This document shows, piece by piece, positions 35,375-47,038 of a stretch of 64,000 nt of DNA. This stretch comes from Zygnema cylindricum. Its lineage: Eukaryota > Streptophyta > Zygnematophyceae > Zygnematales > Zygnemataceae. The stretch is from the NCBI GenBank assembly GCA_037447655.1, contig JBBHKE010002415.1, positions 1-64,000 of the forward strand. Direction: 5' to 3'. The number at the start of each line of letters is the position of its first letter. Position 1 is the stretch's first letter. Both the position numbers and the translations under genes were made by a program. Below the pieces are notes generated by a model. It worked only from the letters and a program-made list of their open reading frames with translations, did not search any database and was not told the DNA's origin.

Positions 35375-35560
35375 GCAGCTTCTCTGCTGCGCTGCTGCTG
35401 CGTTGCTACGGTGCTCTGCTGCTGCACTGCTCTGTTGCTGCGCTGCTCTGCTGCTCTGCTGTATAGCAGCTGCTCTGTTGTATAGCAGCTGCGCTGCTCT
35501 TCTGTATAGCAGCTGCTCTGCTGTATAGCAGCTGTATAGTTGCTGCGCTGTTGCGCTGCT
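35375..35560. repeat. CTG-rich minisatellite with palindromic units
   Basis: Repeats of GCTGCTCTGCTGTATAGCA; each contains CAGCTG or TATAGCAGCTG palindromes. The cysteine/alanine-rich open frames on both strands are artefacts of it. Confidence 0.85.
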
Positions 35561-35777
35561 CTGAGACTGAAAGTTTTCCAAAAGACAACACTCCCCTAAA
35601 GCTTTAGACTCAGTATACCAGCGCAGCTGCGGTGATAAACTAGCGCAGTATCGCAGCATAGCAATATAGCAATTTAGCAAGTCAGTCAGTCCCACTACCT
35701 CTCTGGTGGACCTATAACAGCGTGGCAGTATAGCAGTGCAGCAAGTCAACTATTCACTTAATCCCACTGCGTCCGTA

Positions 35778-36139
35778 CAATAGTTCAGCTTAGGAGCAGG
35801 AAGAGCTTTAGTGAGCATATTAGCTATCATTTTTGCATCTGGTAAATAACATAATTTAATCACTCTAGAGAACACTTTTTCTCTTACAAAGTGTAATCGT
35901 ACATCCATGTGCTTGCTTTTGAAGTGATGACTCGGGTTAGAAGCAATGGCAATGGCAGCAATAGTTCAGCTTAGGAGCAGGAAGAGCTTTAGTGAGCATA
36001 TCAGCTATCATTTTTGCATCTGGTAAATAACATAATTTAATCACTCTAGAGAACACTTTTTCTCTTACAAAGTGTAATCGTACATCCATGTGCTTGCTTT
36101 TGAAGTGATGACTCGGGTAGGAAGCAATGGCAATGGCAG
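35778..36139 (-). repeat. 181-bp tandem duplication at the end of element D pol
   Basis: CAATAGTTCAGCTTAGGAGC at 35778 recurs at 35959 with only a couple of differences across the unit, so it is recent. It duplicates the last part of RNase H; 181 is not a multiple of three. Confidence 0.92.
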
Positions 36140-36950
36140 CCTGGTTATCACACCAGATCACTTGTGGACCAACTTGCATGTATCCTAGTTCTTGTAATAT
36201 GGATTTTACCCATAAGAGTTCTTTGAGGGCCGAGCTTGCTGCCATATATTCTGACTCCATTGTCGACTGTGCTGTCACCTTTTGGAGTTTGCTGCTCCAA
36301 CAGCAAGTACCGTTCCCAACTTGTAGAACGAATCCCGTGGTGGATTTTCGGCTTGACATGTCGCCATAGCTTGCATCACTCCACGTTTGCAGTTTTACTT
36401 CTTTTCCGCCTAGCGTGAGTTTGAGGTCTTAGGGTCCGGCCAAATATCTTAAGACTCTCCTTGTTGCATCAAAGTCAGATTTTCTGGGATTCTCTAGATT
36501 CCTGCTCAGTACCCCGACTGCTGCAGCAATGTCAGGACGGGTACAATTCATGAAATATATTAAGCTTCCCACTATCTATCTGTAAGGTATTTGTGTCATA
36601 TAATCATTCTCCCCAGATTCTAAATACTCGCTAACAATGACACCTGGTTCTGTCTCTTTTCCCTCTAACTTCTGCCGAACCTCCACTGGAGTTAGACATC
36701 CCTTTGCCTGTCGCATTCCGTACTCATCTAACATGTTTCTAATAGCCTCATTTTGAGTCAATTTTATTACTTTCTTTTTTCTGTCCCTCTCTACCTGAAT
36801 ACCCAAAATTTATTTTGCCTTACCGAGGTCTTTCATCTCGAACAGTGAGTTTAGAGCAGTTTTGATTTTGTTAATTTCAGCCATTGATTTGTTAGTAAAT
36901 AGTAAATCATCTACATACACCGCTATATACACTATCCCATTTTCACCTTT
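35959..36950 (-). pseudogene. Element D pol, 3' part: RT end and RNase H
   Basis: Continues the polyprotein of 36950-39229 after a frameshift. VYVDDLL is encoded at about 36905-36925. A TAA replaces the usual Tyr codon just before ILGIQVERD (about 36812). 36806-36576 is open. RNase H is at 36359-35937 (MSSRKSTTGFVLQVGNGTC, CDNQAAIAIA, MLTKALPAPKLNYC). One frameshift and one stop are the main lesions. Confidence 0.88.
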
Positions 36951-39229
36951 CAGAACGTAGAGAGAGTATCAGAACTTATCCTGTGAAATCCTAGGCTAGT
37001 CAAGAATTCATCAAGCTTAAGATTCCACTGTCTTGGGGCATGTTTTAGGCCGTACAGAGATTTTAGCAACTTGCATACTAAGTGCTCTTTTCCTGGTTGT
37101 GAATACTTTTCAGGCTGCTGCATGGAAATGGTCTCTTCTAGTTCTCCATGCAAAAAGGCTGTCTTTCCATCCATTTGATGTATTTCCATATCTTCTATAG
37201 CAGCTAGGGACAGCAAAATCCTAACTGTCGGAAATCTTACAACCGGTGAAAATGTTTTTTCAAAAGCGATTCCTTCCTTTTGATTATACCCTTTTGCCAC
37301 AAGTCTGGCCTTATAACGTTCAATGGTGTTATCGGGATTAAACTTCACGTTGAATACCCATTTGTTGCCGATTGCATTTCGATCCGGAGGAAGGTCCACA
37401 AGCTCCCATGTTTGAGCCTCCATGATGGAGTTCATTTCGTCGTTTGCTGCCTTGATCCAGTGATTACGTTCTGGTGATGAGAAGGCCTCTTGAATGGTCA
37501 AAGGCTCCCCTGAGGTTGCCGAGTAGGCAAAGTGAGAACTTGATTGCAGGCGACTGCTGTATCTTCTTCCCCCCGGAATTTCTGAGGCTGAGATCGTCGG
37601 ATGGCGCGCATTGCGCTGATTGCGCTGGTTGCGATCCGTGTGTATTGATCGCTGATGGTCCGGTTGAAACTGAACTTGTGGAGGAATTTGGAGAGAGGCA
37701 GACTCCGGAGGCACCACCGGATAATGATGCATCTGCGGGACAATTTCTTGCATGCAATCTAAAATGACATATTCCTGTACCTTTTGCTGCTTTTGATGCT
37801 CTGTCATTTTAAATAAACCTACGGAGTCAAGCTCATCCTTTACAATAATATTCCGTGCTACAATTATTTTCTGCCTCTCAAACACAAAGACGCGATAACC
37901 TTTTGAGTGATTGTCATATCCTAACAAAATACCCGGTAGTCCCTTTGGTTCCATTTTCCATCTATCTGTGGACGTATCCAATATAAAGCATTGACTACCA
38001 AAGACTTTAAAATGGCTAACATCTGGTTTGATACTTGTCCAAATCTCGTAAGGAGTAGTGTCTACCGATCTGGATCCTATCCTATTTTTAATATAAACTG
38101 CACAATTTAGAGCGTCAGCCCAGAATTTCGGATCCACATTCTTATCTGCGAGCATCGACCTGGAGCTCTCTGTGAGAGTTCTATTTAGTCTTTCAGACAC
38201 CCCATTTTGTTCCGGTGAATATGGAACAGTCAATAGATGACTGATACCTTCTTCGAGTAAAAAGATTTCAATTTTTTTCGTTGTATATTCACCACCATTG
38301 TCCGATCTGAGCTGCAAAATAGGTAAATTATGAAGTTTTTCAACCCATGCTTTATAGTGTTTGAAGTGACCAAACAATTCACTCTTTTCTTTCATGAAGT
38401 AAACTTTTGTAAACTTGGAGAAATCATCTGTGAAGGTGACCATGTATTTCATCCCCCCGGCAGATGGAACCTTCGCAGGACCAAAAACATCCGAATGAAT
38501 TTGTTGCAGCAGTTTCGTTGACCGATGCTCAGACTCCTTAGGAAATGGTAATCGGTTGATTTTTCCTAAAGCGCAACCATCACAAGTTTTGACGGGCTCA
38601 TCTGTGAGTGATACACCCTCTATTTTTCTAGCAAGGACCATTTTCTTCAAACTATCATAGTTTACATGGCCTAATCTTTTATGCCACAACTCATCTGAGT
38701 GCAAAACACCGGAGTACAAAACATCATTTTCCTTTGTATTAGCCATATCCATGCGATACATCTTGCTACTATCTCTAGTACCTGTAACTGCAACCTTGCC
38801 GTTTTTGCTAATAACTTGCCGACCGTTTTTCAAACTAACCTCAAAACCTTTACTCTCTACCAACGACGTAGAAAATAGATTTTTCTTAAAGTCAGGCACA
38901 AATAAGACATTGTGAAGAGTCCTTTCAATTGCTTTTCCATCCACATTTACTAGCAATGACACATCACCCATTGCACGAGTTTGGACACTCATTCCACAGG
39001 CATAATAAATATTTTTTTCCGGCGTTGCTTTCAGATTTTTGAAGATGGCCTTGTTCCAACACATATGGGCTGACGCTCCCGTATCCATAATCCATCCAGG
39101 GTCCTTTGTGCCTTCCATTGCAACCGTTTCCTCAGCAACAGTTCCCTTTTCAGGCCTGTTACAAAAGGAAGTGTTTTGCTGCCGCGGTGAAATTTTGTTA
39201 ATGGCAATATTTAGTGTGGATTCAGACAA
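36950..39229 (-). CDS. Element D pol ORF: protease, integrase, RT
   Basis: An open frame of 759 codons, the best preserved retrotransposon gene here. Protease DTG at residue 49-51 (WIMDTGASAHMCW). Pre-integrase zinc region has HKRLGHVNYDSLKKMV and CDGCALGK. The integrase core shows the first Asp in HSDVFGP, the second in LRSDNGGEYT and the Glu in SPEQNGVSERLNRT. The RT start has [20 protein letters not shown] and HQMDGKTAFLHGELEE. The ORF ends by frameshift within RT, and the YVDD box is in the next frame. No gag is attached: the ORF starts just before the protease, and sequence above 39240 is unrelated. The GTAGAACAACA LTR end and pol sequence link it to element C. Confidence 0.88.
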   Translation of the reverse strand: MSESTLNIAINKISPRQQNTSFCNRPEKGTVAEETVAMEGTKDPGWIMDTGASAHMCWNKAIFKNLKATPEKNIYYACGMSVQTRAMGDVSLLVNVDGKAIERTLHNVLFVPDFKKNLFSTSLVESKGFEVSLKNGRQVISKNGKVAVTGTRDSSKMYRMDMANTKENDVLYSGVLHSDELWHKRLGHVNYDSLKKMVLARKIEGVSLTDEPVKTCDGCALGKINRLPFPKESEHRSTKLLQQIHSDVFGPAKVPSAGGMKYMVTFTDDFSKFTKVYFMKEKSELFGHFKHYKAWVEKLHNLPILQLRSDNGGEYTTKKIEIFLLEEGISHLLTVPYSPEQNGVSERLNRTLTESSRSMLADKNVDPKFWADALNCAVYIKNRIGSRSVDTTPYEIWTSIKPDVSHFKVFGSQCFILDTSTDRWKMEPKGLPGILLGYDNHSKGYRVFVFERQKIIVARNIIVKDELDSVGLFKMTEHQKQQKVQEYVILDCMQEIVPQMHHYPVVPPESASLQIPPQVQFQPDHQRSIHTDRNQRNQRNARHPTISASEIPGGRRYSSRLQSSSHFAYSATSGEPLTIQEAFSSPERNHWIKAANDEMNSIMEAQTWELVDLPPDRNAIGNKWVFNVKFNPDNTIERYKARLVAKGYNQKEGIAFEKTFSPVVRFPTVRILLSLAAIEDMEIHQMDGKTAFLHGELEETISMQQPEKYSQPGKEHLVCKLLKSLYGLKHAPRQWNLKLDEFLTSLGFHRISSDTLSTF

Positions 39230-39240
39230 TCAAAAATAAT

Positions 39241-40134
39241 TTTACTTTTTTTTTTTTTACTTACTTCCCGTTTATGGCTCTTAGAAACACCATTCCCTCC
39301 AAGTTTGCAACACCTTCAAACTGCAAAATAAAATAAAAATGCCGAATATGCCGTTCTGGCTTCGAGTAAAAACCCATGGGTTAAGAATTTTCATATTTTC
39401 CACTTCTATTTTTCTCTTTTGACCCGAGTTCCATTTTTCCATGAGGTCCATGGAAGTCTATCCCCACATATAACTACTAGCCATATTCTCTACAACCTAA
39501 AAAAAAAAAATATGTTGACGCATTATTAAAATAAGAATAAAATAAACCAAAAAACTAGTTAGGACGTGCTAGCTTACAGAAGGATTTTAATGATCAAGCA
39601 ATGTGAAATACTGTTTCTCCTTTAAGATTTTGTTGTGTGATACTTATTTCCTTCATTTTATAACTACGAATTTAAAAAAGACAAGGAGAAGTGTTGGAGT
39701 TTTTAGACATTTAAAGTTGTTATGAACTCCTAATGAATGAAAAAATTGGGGGAAAATAAACAGATGTAAATCCTGACTTTTGAGTTATTAGTGTTTTAAA
39801 ATCCCCAACTAACTAAACCCAAATTTAATTGAATTTGCAAATAAAACACGCTGTAATAAATTGGAAGAATGAGGAAGAATTGGCGGAAAATATGGGAAAG
39901 TGTTAATGGACATTTTGAATAAGCTATAATTTGATGAAACGGTCTAGTATTTCTTTTTTAATTTTTTCTCCTTTTTCTTCTCTCTTTTTGCAAATTTATT
40001 TAAGCATGTGTTTGTTGCAAGGTCCGCATTATAGTCATTATTTGAGTGATTTAATAAAACAATGTTTCCTAATCTTTTGGAAATTTGCGTGAAGTGTAAC
40101 ATCCTTCAATTTACAAAAATATTTTTTTTTGTTT
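39241..40134. other. AT-rich DNA inside element B, unidentified
   Basis: No gene or repeat recognised. Abrupt change from the D pol ORF at about 39240, where a T-run occurs. Confidence 0.5.
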
Positions 40135-40320
40135 TCAATTAAACGGTATCAAAGCCGGCCCCCATACATCAGAGTGAATTAATTCTAACACTCTAGCTTC
40201 TCTATGGGTGCTTTCGAAAGGAAAAGGATTTTTATAAATCGTTGAAGACTCATTGTAAATACAAGGTTCGATACGGTGAAAAACACTTCGCACAAGAGCT
40301 AATTCATGTAAGGGAATCAA
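40135..40320 (-). pseudogene. Copia pre-integrase/integrase scrap
   Basis: Open 61 codons ending NPFPFESTHREARVLELIHS then DVWGPA, the junction between the pre-integrase and integrase core in copia pol. Isolated fragment; its parent element is unclear. Confidence 0.7.
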
Positions 40321-40600
40321 AGGGTACGCTTACACATAGAGCATATATGGAAATGAAGTGCAACGGCCGTAAAGAACCCTCTCTTTGCCGTTTAACATAT
40401 GATATCTATCAAAACGAATAAGATCAGATGGCTCACGTAAGCGTCGACGGACAACAATGGTCTTTTTGGGGGCTTGCGTCAAAAGACAGACACGTGGGAG
40501 CATGATATAGGATGTTGGGGAAAGAGGGAACAAAACTATAACGTCGGACTTGGCTGGTACATCGTCATTATAGGTGTCGTACAGGTACCGTACACATTTA

Positions 40601-40669
40601 GCGGAAGCTAGTACATATTGTACATTACTCGAGTAGCGGAAGCTACTACATATTGTACATTACTTGAGT
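40601..40669. repeat. 35-bp tandem duplication
   Basis: GCGGAAGCTANTACATATTG followed by TACATTACTYGAGTA, two copies. Confidence 0.8.
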
Positions 40670-41799
40670 GTACGACACAGTCCTCCTATTGGCGGAAGGT
40701 TTAAAAGATAGGCCTTTTGAGTAGTTAGTTTAACATTTAGAGATTTAAGGATTTTTTTTGAATTCCTCTCTTTTAGAGGCCATCGGCATAAATTAGTTGT
40801 CTTTGCACAACCATAACTTTCAGCTCAGGTGAGCAAATTTGGAGAATCTCTTTGAGTTCAATTAAAGAGTCTTCTCCTCACAACGGTGAGGAAAGTCAGT
40901 GTTTTATCTTGCCTGGGTGGCAGATATTTCTTGATAAACCAGAGTGGGTCAAAGGTATCAAAGAGACTATGTTGAAGCTACTCATTCTGTGTGACTATCA
41001 TTCAATGTGACTATGAAGTCCACATAATTTCATATCAGTTAGTTAAAACCAGCAAATCTTTGACCAACTAAAGGTGAAGTAGTATTAAATCCCTCACCAA
41101 ATACAACACATGAGGTTCACAGATGGGCAATGGGCTGGGTTGGTTAACGGTTGAAAATTGGGAATTATGAATTTTGGCAGGTGCATTATCTACAGAGATC
41201 ATAAGAGGAGTTCAATTTTGAGGATAAATATTTGAGTTTTTACAAAAGTATTAAGGGGGTTATAATTTAGAAGTTCGATCTTAAGGTTAAAATATGTTTA
41301 ACTTTGGTTAGTTAAAGATAAGAGAGGATGGCGTTATAGTAATAAGAGATCGAACTTATATGTAAATGGGTATTTCAAATTTTAGGATATAAATGTATTA
41401 ATTTAGGTGATGTTTGCTAAAGAATCGTACGAATTGGACTTGTATATAAAAAATATTAGTTTTAGGCGCTCACTCTAGCCATTGGACAAAAGTTAGGGTA
41501 GATAAACCTATAACATACATAAGGGTGTAGCCATGAAGGAGAAGTAATATGTAGATAGAGCAAGTGGTTAGCTTTTGTAAAGGAAATAATTGTCTCAGGA
41601 TTTTTGGCTTAAAGTAGTTTATTTTCTTTCAAAGTTTGGTGGTAAGCCATTTGGGGATTTTTGGATGAGTTAGGGTAGATTGGGGTGGCAGGCATATGGC
41701 TGGCAGGTTTAGACTCCGCCTCCTCCTCCTCCCTCCTCCCTCCTCCTCCTCAAAATTCCGTACGATTCGATCCTGTTGTTAGTACAATATCGGCGATCT

Positions 41800-41867
41800 G
41801 ATTTCCGTACACAATATCGGCTCCGATATTCGTATATAATATCGTCCGAGATCACCTAAAAACAACA
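41800..41867 (-). mobile_element. Probable LTR terminus of a further element
   Basis: ACCTAAAAACAACA|CTCCCACTCGAG has the same form as the LTR/purine-tract junctions of elements B and D (read on minus: GGGAG|TGTTGTTTTTAGG). The other end of this LTR was not located, so only the boundary is claimed; 41867 is its last base. Confidence 0.45.
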
Positions 41868-44800
41868 CTCCCACTCGAGTTCGTGTCGATTTTTGCGGCT
41901 CTCCTCAATTTCGTCGAATCGATAATTTATTAGCAATTTGATGGTACTATGGATGACGTGCTCCTCGATTTCTTCAAATCAGTATTATGTGGTCGGCGAT
42001 TTAATAGTACTATACCTGCGTAATGTATTTCATACAATCTGTACTCTACAAAATCTGGAAGATCTGTAATTTCGTTAGTACTGAGGATATTTTGATTCCC
42101 GTAGAATTTTTGTCCATCAGACCACATTTGGTCCTTACTATCCTGGCCGTTCGTATATGTACCGCTGCGATTCGTTTGCTGTACAAGAAAATTGCGTTGT
42201 TGGTGACCGCATCGCTTGTTATATACTCCTCGACCGGATTACATGACGTGTAATCCTTTTTGTACGTGCAATCCTGCGAATTCAAGATTCGCGTAATCCC
42301 TGATGAACAAAGACCGTCGATTTAAGTGTCACGAAATGAACTCATTTTGATGTCGCGAAGCATCGCAGGATTAAGTGTGCGTCGCACAACCAACTTACGT
42401 CGTTGGATATGTAAGTTTTTGGTGGCAATTAGGTCACTTCAAATGTGCGACAGTAATTTCCGTTCGTGAAGCGTCGCGTGATGAAGTTGTCATCGCTTGA
42501 CCGATTTTGTCCATTCAATACATGAACTTGTGGTCGCGATTACGTCGCTCGAAGTGTGCAGCCTAACTTTTTGTTCTCGCCATCGTCGCACATTTACAAA
42601 TGTGCATGTACCGCCGCTTGTGTCGCATCCATATAGTGAGAGGCGCTCAAGGTAAGCTGTACAGTTAGGTTTCACATTGTTTCTTGAAACCTTCTTCCAA
42701 TTTTTCTTTTAAGTTATCTGTCATTCTTCATGATGTCATAGCTTAGACTCCATCTATCTTTTACACTGCCATGACTTAGAATGTTTTCTTGACTAAGTTT
42801 TCCTTTCACCTATGAGTTGTTTTCCTCTTCCCCACTTAATCCTTTAATCATGAATTTTTTAAGGGATTTAGCGTTTTGGAACTCCTTCCCTTTCTTCCCA
42901 TCCACGGCTTTTGCTACACCTTCTATGTGGAGGCTTTCCTTTCGCTAAAGTGTGAGGCATCTCCAAATCTGTACGGTGGATTTTTGAGGTGAGGTTCGCG
43001 TTCTTACTTCTCGATGAGATTGGGATTTTAAGCTTTTGATCTCCATTTATTTGCTTGTTCCATCCTGAAATGAGATTGTGCTTTCTCCCTTTGTTTTGCA
43101 ATTGGTTACTTTTTGGAAAGTCCTATTGAAAACTTTGGTGTTAGCTTTTATTTTTCGACTCCTCCTTACCCACTCACGCCTTTCGTTGTGATTTGTCTCA
43201 TGTCTTTCTCCACGGGCTGTATGATTGGCTCAATTTTTGTCGTTGCCAGAATCCTTGAGGATGGAGATGTGGCGAGGTTACTCGTCCTCCCAAATTTAGG
43301 TAAGTCTCTTATCTCCCTCCTTTGAAGCTCTCCTCTTAATGCATTATTGTTTAGGTTTAGGAATGCTTTCTTTTAGGTCGTTGGAGCTTCATTGGCCTGA
43401 ATTTTTGACATTGTGTTTCCCTGTGCAGATTTGACGGTTATCCTCGATGGATTGGACTAGGTTTGGAGTGTCGACTCGATGTCCACTCCTATTGTCGCCG
43501 GATTCTCGACTTCATTTTGGTGAGTTACACTGAGATTGTCTATTTGCTGCTGGCATTCTTTTTTTGTAGAGATGTCCAAAAGAGTTATACGGGTTAGTGT
43601 CATCATTCGAAGATTTGTTTGATTTACTTTTGCTGAAGCTTCTTCATTTAATCCGAGTATTTTCTGTCTTGTATTTCTTGTTATGACAATTTTTGACACC
43701 TTATTTTCTCCTCTTTTGTTTGTAGATTTCCCATTATTTCCTTTGATTTGAAGATATGCGATCTCTCCCTTGCCAAAGGTCTCGGTTGAGGATGTGAGTG
43801 TTTCAACGTTCTGCTTGTTTCTTGGTTCTTCCTCGCTTGATTACTTTGATGGTGAGTTACCATCTGTTCCCTCCGTTGCCTTGCTCAACAGTCTAAGCTT
43901 ATTAGTCCTTCAACTGTCAACGTATGTTGTGAGTTCAGATTTTCCTTTTCTTTTGGCTATCTTAGATCTACTTCTTTTTGTATTAACCTCTAATCTAAAC
44001 TTCTTTATGATTTTTTCAATTTATGTGTGCTCAAACACTTGTATCCACGGTATGTTAGTTTCTATTTGAGGAAATTCTAACGCTTCTTTCCATGCTTTTG
44101 CAAGACCTTCGTCCTCTTCAACTCTTGGGTTTTCTACATCTATGTGGTTTGTGATGGTGACTGGAGATATGAACTTAGAACTTGTGTTTGGTGAGGGTGG
44201 TGCTCGATCCGTGGAGCATTCCGTCAACATCTCCATCTCTCGTGAGGATTCTACTCTGTTGCTCTTGTTGCTCTTCTTCCTACTTTCGTTGCTGCTTTTG
44301 ATAATGAGTTTTAGCTTGTAAGCATCTAGGCCTTAGGTTTTTGACATGCTTGTTGACAGTTCCACCCCAATTCGTTGTGTTCCCTCTCTGGCCCTCCATG
44401 TGCTCCCATGTGTTACCTTCTTGGCTCGATCTATTTTTTGACCCCTTTGTTGGTTCCCGATTTGTAGAATGACGAATCTGCCTTACTCGATGTTTCTCTT
44501 GAACGTGGTCGCATTATTGGTTGTTGCAGCCCCATGGCTGCATCTTTTTTGTAGCTTCCCACGCTTTCGCGGATTTCAGTGCCAACTGATTGGTGAGTGT
44601 CCATGCTAATTCTTATGAGGTTTCCTTTGATGCTCTCTGCCTTTCTATCAATTTTGTACTTGCGATTACTTTTTTTGCCTTCGTTTTTGATATGTCGAAT
44701 TTCTGTTTTAAGCTTTTTTGGTGCCCCTTTGGACTTGACCAATTTTCGGCCTATCTTTTATCTTTGCAAGTTGTTGGATTCCAATTCACCTAAGAGTCTT

Positions 44801-46121
44801 CATTCCTTGTCGGCATTCGAATGTGGAGGTGGGACTTGTGAGACTAGGTCATTTTTCAACTCCGAAAATATGCAGATCTGCACATTGCTAATCGCTCGGC
44901 AATTTCCTTCTGAGTGCCTTTTCCTATCTCTCCTTTCAATGTCCCTCCCGATGTTTCTATACCCTGCTGTATTTTATGATCCTTCCAGTTTGTTATTCGT
45001 GAGCATGAAATCTGGTTTTCTCTCGTTGTCTGATGACTTGTTGTTTGCCGTTTCTGTCTTTTTTTCCATCAATTTTTGTGTGGTGCTGATATTTCTGTCG
45101 CTTTCACGCAGATTCCTCAATTACACCTATTTGTCTCGGTTGGAGCTATCCTGCATTGTGGCCTCTCTACCACATATGGGCTCCTCTCTTTGTAACCTAT
45201 TGGCAAATTTCTACACCCCCTCCTGAATAAGTAGTTCCTCCGGATCTATGTTGATCTCTTTGACGGAGATTGGGTCGCATTTGTCTTCTTTTGTTGCAGA
45301 TTTATATCGAGGTTCAGATCTACGTTGATGAAGTTTCTTGTCGACTTGGTTCTCTTTCCTCTTTGTATGCAAGTTCTATACCTGCATGAAGTTAGACTCT
45401 TTTCTCTGTTTGGTGCGAGCTTATTTCCTGTCATTGTCACCCGATTGTGATTGACTGACCTTGCATTCTCTACCATTAGAGCCATCAAGTTTTGTGTTGC
45501 CCTATAGCACCTTTGTGGAGCCAGAAGGAATTTATAGCAGCACCTCCACCACTTTCCTACACTCTCATTTTTCCAAATTCTGCTCCTCTAACCAGGTGAG
45601 GACATTTGAAAATTCTGTCGGTAGTGAAAGGATTACCAGCAGATCTGTGTGACTACTTAGAAGTTTAGGCCTGTATTATTTCTGCCTTGTCTAATAGAGT
45701 TGAAAAATTAGTGATGTAATATTTGTTCTATGTTCCAACTTTGTAGGATGTTTGGAGAATAATTTTGGTTAGTTTTGTCTTCATAGTGAACGACATGTAG
45801 GGTTTGACTAAGTCCTCTGTGTGGTTTGTGTTTGAACTTAATTTGTTTCTCTTAAATTCCTCCACACTTCATGAGTCTGCTGCCTTCCTTGATATCTCGT
45901 GCAACCCTTTTGACCCTATCACTTTTTTGAAGTGATCTTTCAAGATCTCTTCCCGGCCGCGAGTTTGGTGCTCTGTTAGGATTTGGTCTCCACTCTTTAT
46001 TTGTTTCCTTTGCAACCTCAAGAGGTATCGTAAGTGAGGTCGCCCTTGGACTCACCAATCCGATTCACTTCAACTCAACTCCTCTGCTCTAGGGTGAACA
46101 CACCCGGTGTTCCACGGTTAC
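41868..46121. other. Unidentified 4.3-kb block between an LTR end and the element B primer site
   Basis: The + strand is strongly T-rich and C-rich between about 42700 and 45660, so minus-strand frames are hydrophilic, rich in Lys, Arg, Asn and Ser, in short open stretches (43101-42868, 43863-43681, 44236-44021, 44742-44431, 46058-45852) broken by stops. None carries a zinc knuckle, RT or integrase motif that I recognise. The composition fits a decayed basic protein such as a gag or LINE ORF1, or captured host sequence, but no identity is supported. Confidence 0.4.
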
Positions 46122-46136
46122 AATGGGCCCATAATC
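46122..46136 (-). promoter_or_regulatory. Element B primer-binding site
   Basis: AATGGGCCCATAATC on +, directly before the LTR start TGTTAGC. Same initiator-tRNA anticodon-arm complement as in elements A and C. Confidence 0.8.
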
Positions 46137-47038
46137 TGTTAGCTTTAGGCTATCACCCTAACCCCTGGACGATGGTTATTCTTGTTTTGTGACAACCGTA
46201 GTTGCACCAACTGCCACTATATCACAAGCCATCACAGAACCAAAAGGGGAAGCACTCAAGATGTCGACTTCAGCCCACTCCACAAAGCAATCAATATGGA
46301 CAAATCGCCCTAAACTACACCAACATGTCTTTTACCACGTGTGCTAACAACTCACGGAGTTTCAAGCAAAACGCCCAATTAAACCAAAAGATATAGCCCA
46401 AAGAATATCCCTTAAAATGCACAAAATAAGCCCTTTAAAGCCTTGTACAAGGAATACATCAGAATCACTAAGTCCTAGAATTTATACTTATAAATTCTAC
46501 TACTACCTACCTAGCCAATCACAACATTGAAAAAAATGTTACGGTTCTTTCTAACTGTACTCTAAATTAATCCACCTATGCACTTGATGTACGTTAAATT
46601 AGTCAATGGTCCGTATACAGTTCCATACAAAAGGACAAACCTCAATTGTCTACGTACGACTTTCACTAATTGTACACACTAATAAACAAATAAACGTCAA
46701 GACTAACTCTCGTTTCCACAAAGTTATTACCGACATTGAAACTTTATATGTGACAAAATCCGCCGCGTCGTAGTGGTCCACTTTTAGATTCTAGTAAATC
46801 TTTGTCTGTCCGATCTTGTCTATCGGACAGTATGTCATAGTTATTTCGTACGCACCATTTCGTAATCTTCTTTTTGCTTAGGATTCGTCCGATGTGATCT
46901 CCTTAAGTTTGTACAGTCTAGATTGTTAAGGTACACTTATTCTAAAACATAGTATCAATGACAACGCTGAAAATATTTCTAAGTTATGAGACTTGCTCTT
47001 ACAAAATATAGAGAGGACTAAAAATTTTAAAAGCAACA
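46137..47038 (-). mobile_element. Element B 5' LTR
   Basis: Matches 31606-32448 except for about 40 extra bases at the primer-site side (46137-46178). A short frame MACDIVAVGATTVVTKQE starts within it but stops before the primer site. Ends AAAAGCAACA followed by CCACT. Confidence 0.88.

Larger units (their letters stand above)
34771..35590 (-). mobile_element. Element D 3' LTR
   Basis: On the minus strand begins TGTTGTCTTTTGG and ends GTAGAACAACA, the same terminal phrase as element C, including a start codon and MSTSTTTAAPPPAPVVVEQ coding sequence in the last 70 bp. Preceded in element sense by a purine tract (CTTTAGGGGAG, complement of 35591-35601). No matching 5' LTR was found in the window, so the target duplication (left side AGGAA) cannot be confirmed. 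Confidence 0.75.
31606..47038 (-). mobile_element. Copia-type element B, target duplication CCACT
   Basis: Bounded by CCACT at 31601-31605 and 47039-47043, the split ends of A's LTR. 3' LTR 31606-32448; 5' LTR 46137-47038; primer site 46122-46136. The internal region is 13.7 kb, far more than a copia element needs, because it holds element D, other fragments and 4.3 kb of unidentified DNA. The pol left next to the 3' LTR is largely deleted. Confidence 0.88.

Noticed and set aside
35294-35749. Alanine/cysteine-rich frames on both strands, 75-151 codons
   Set aside because: Arise from the CTG minisatellite in the D LTR.
44597-45226. 209-codon + strand open frame, hydrophobic
   Set aside because: Its composition follows from the T/C-rich strand; no start context, motif or neighbouring exon supports it.
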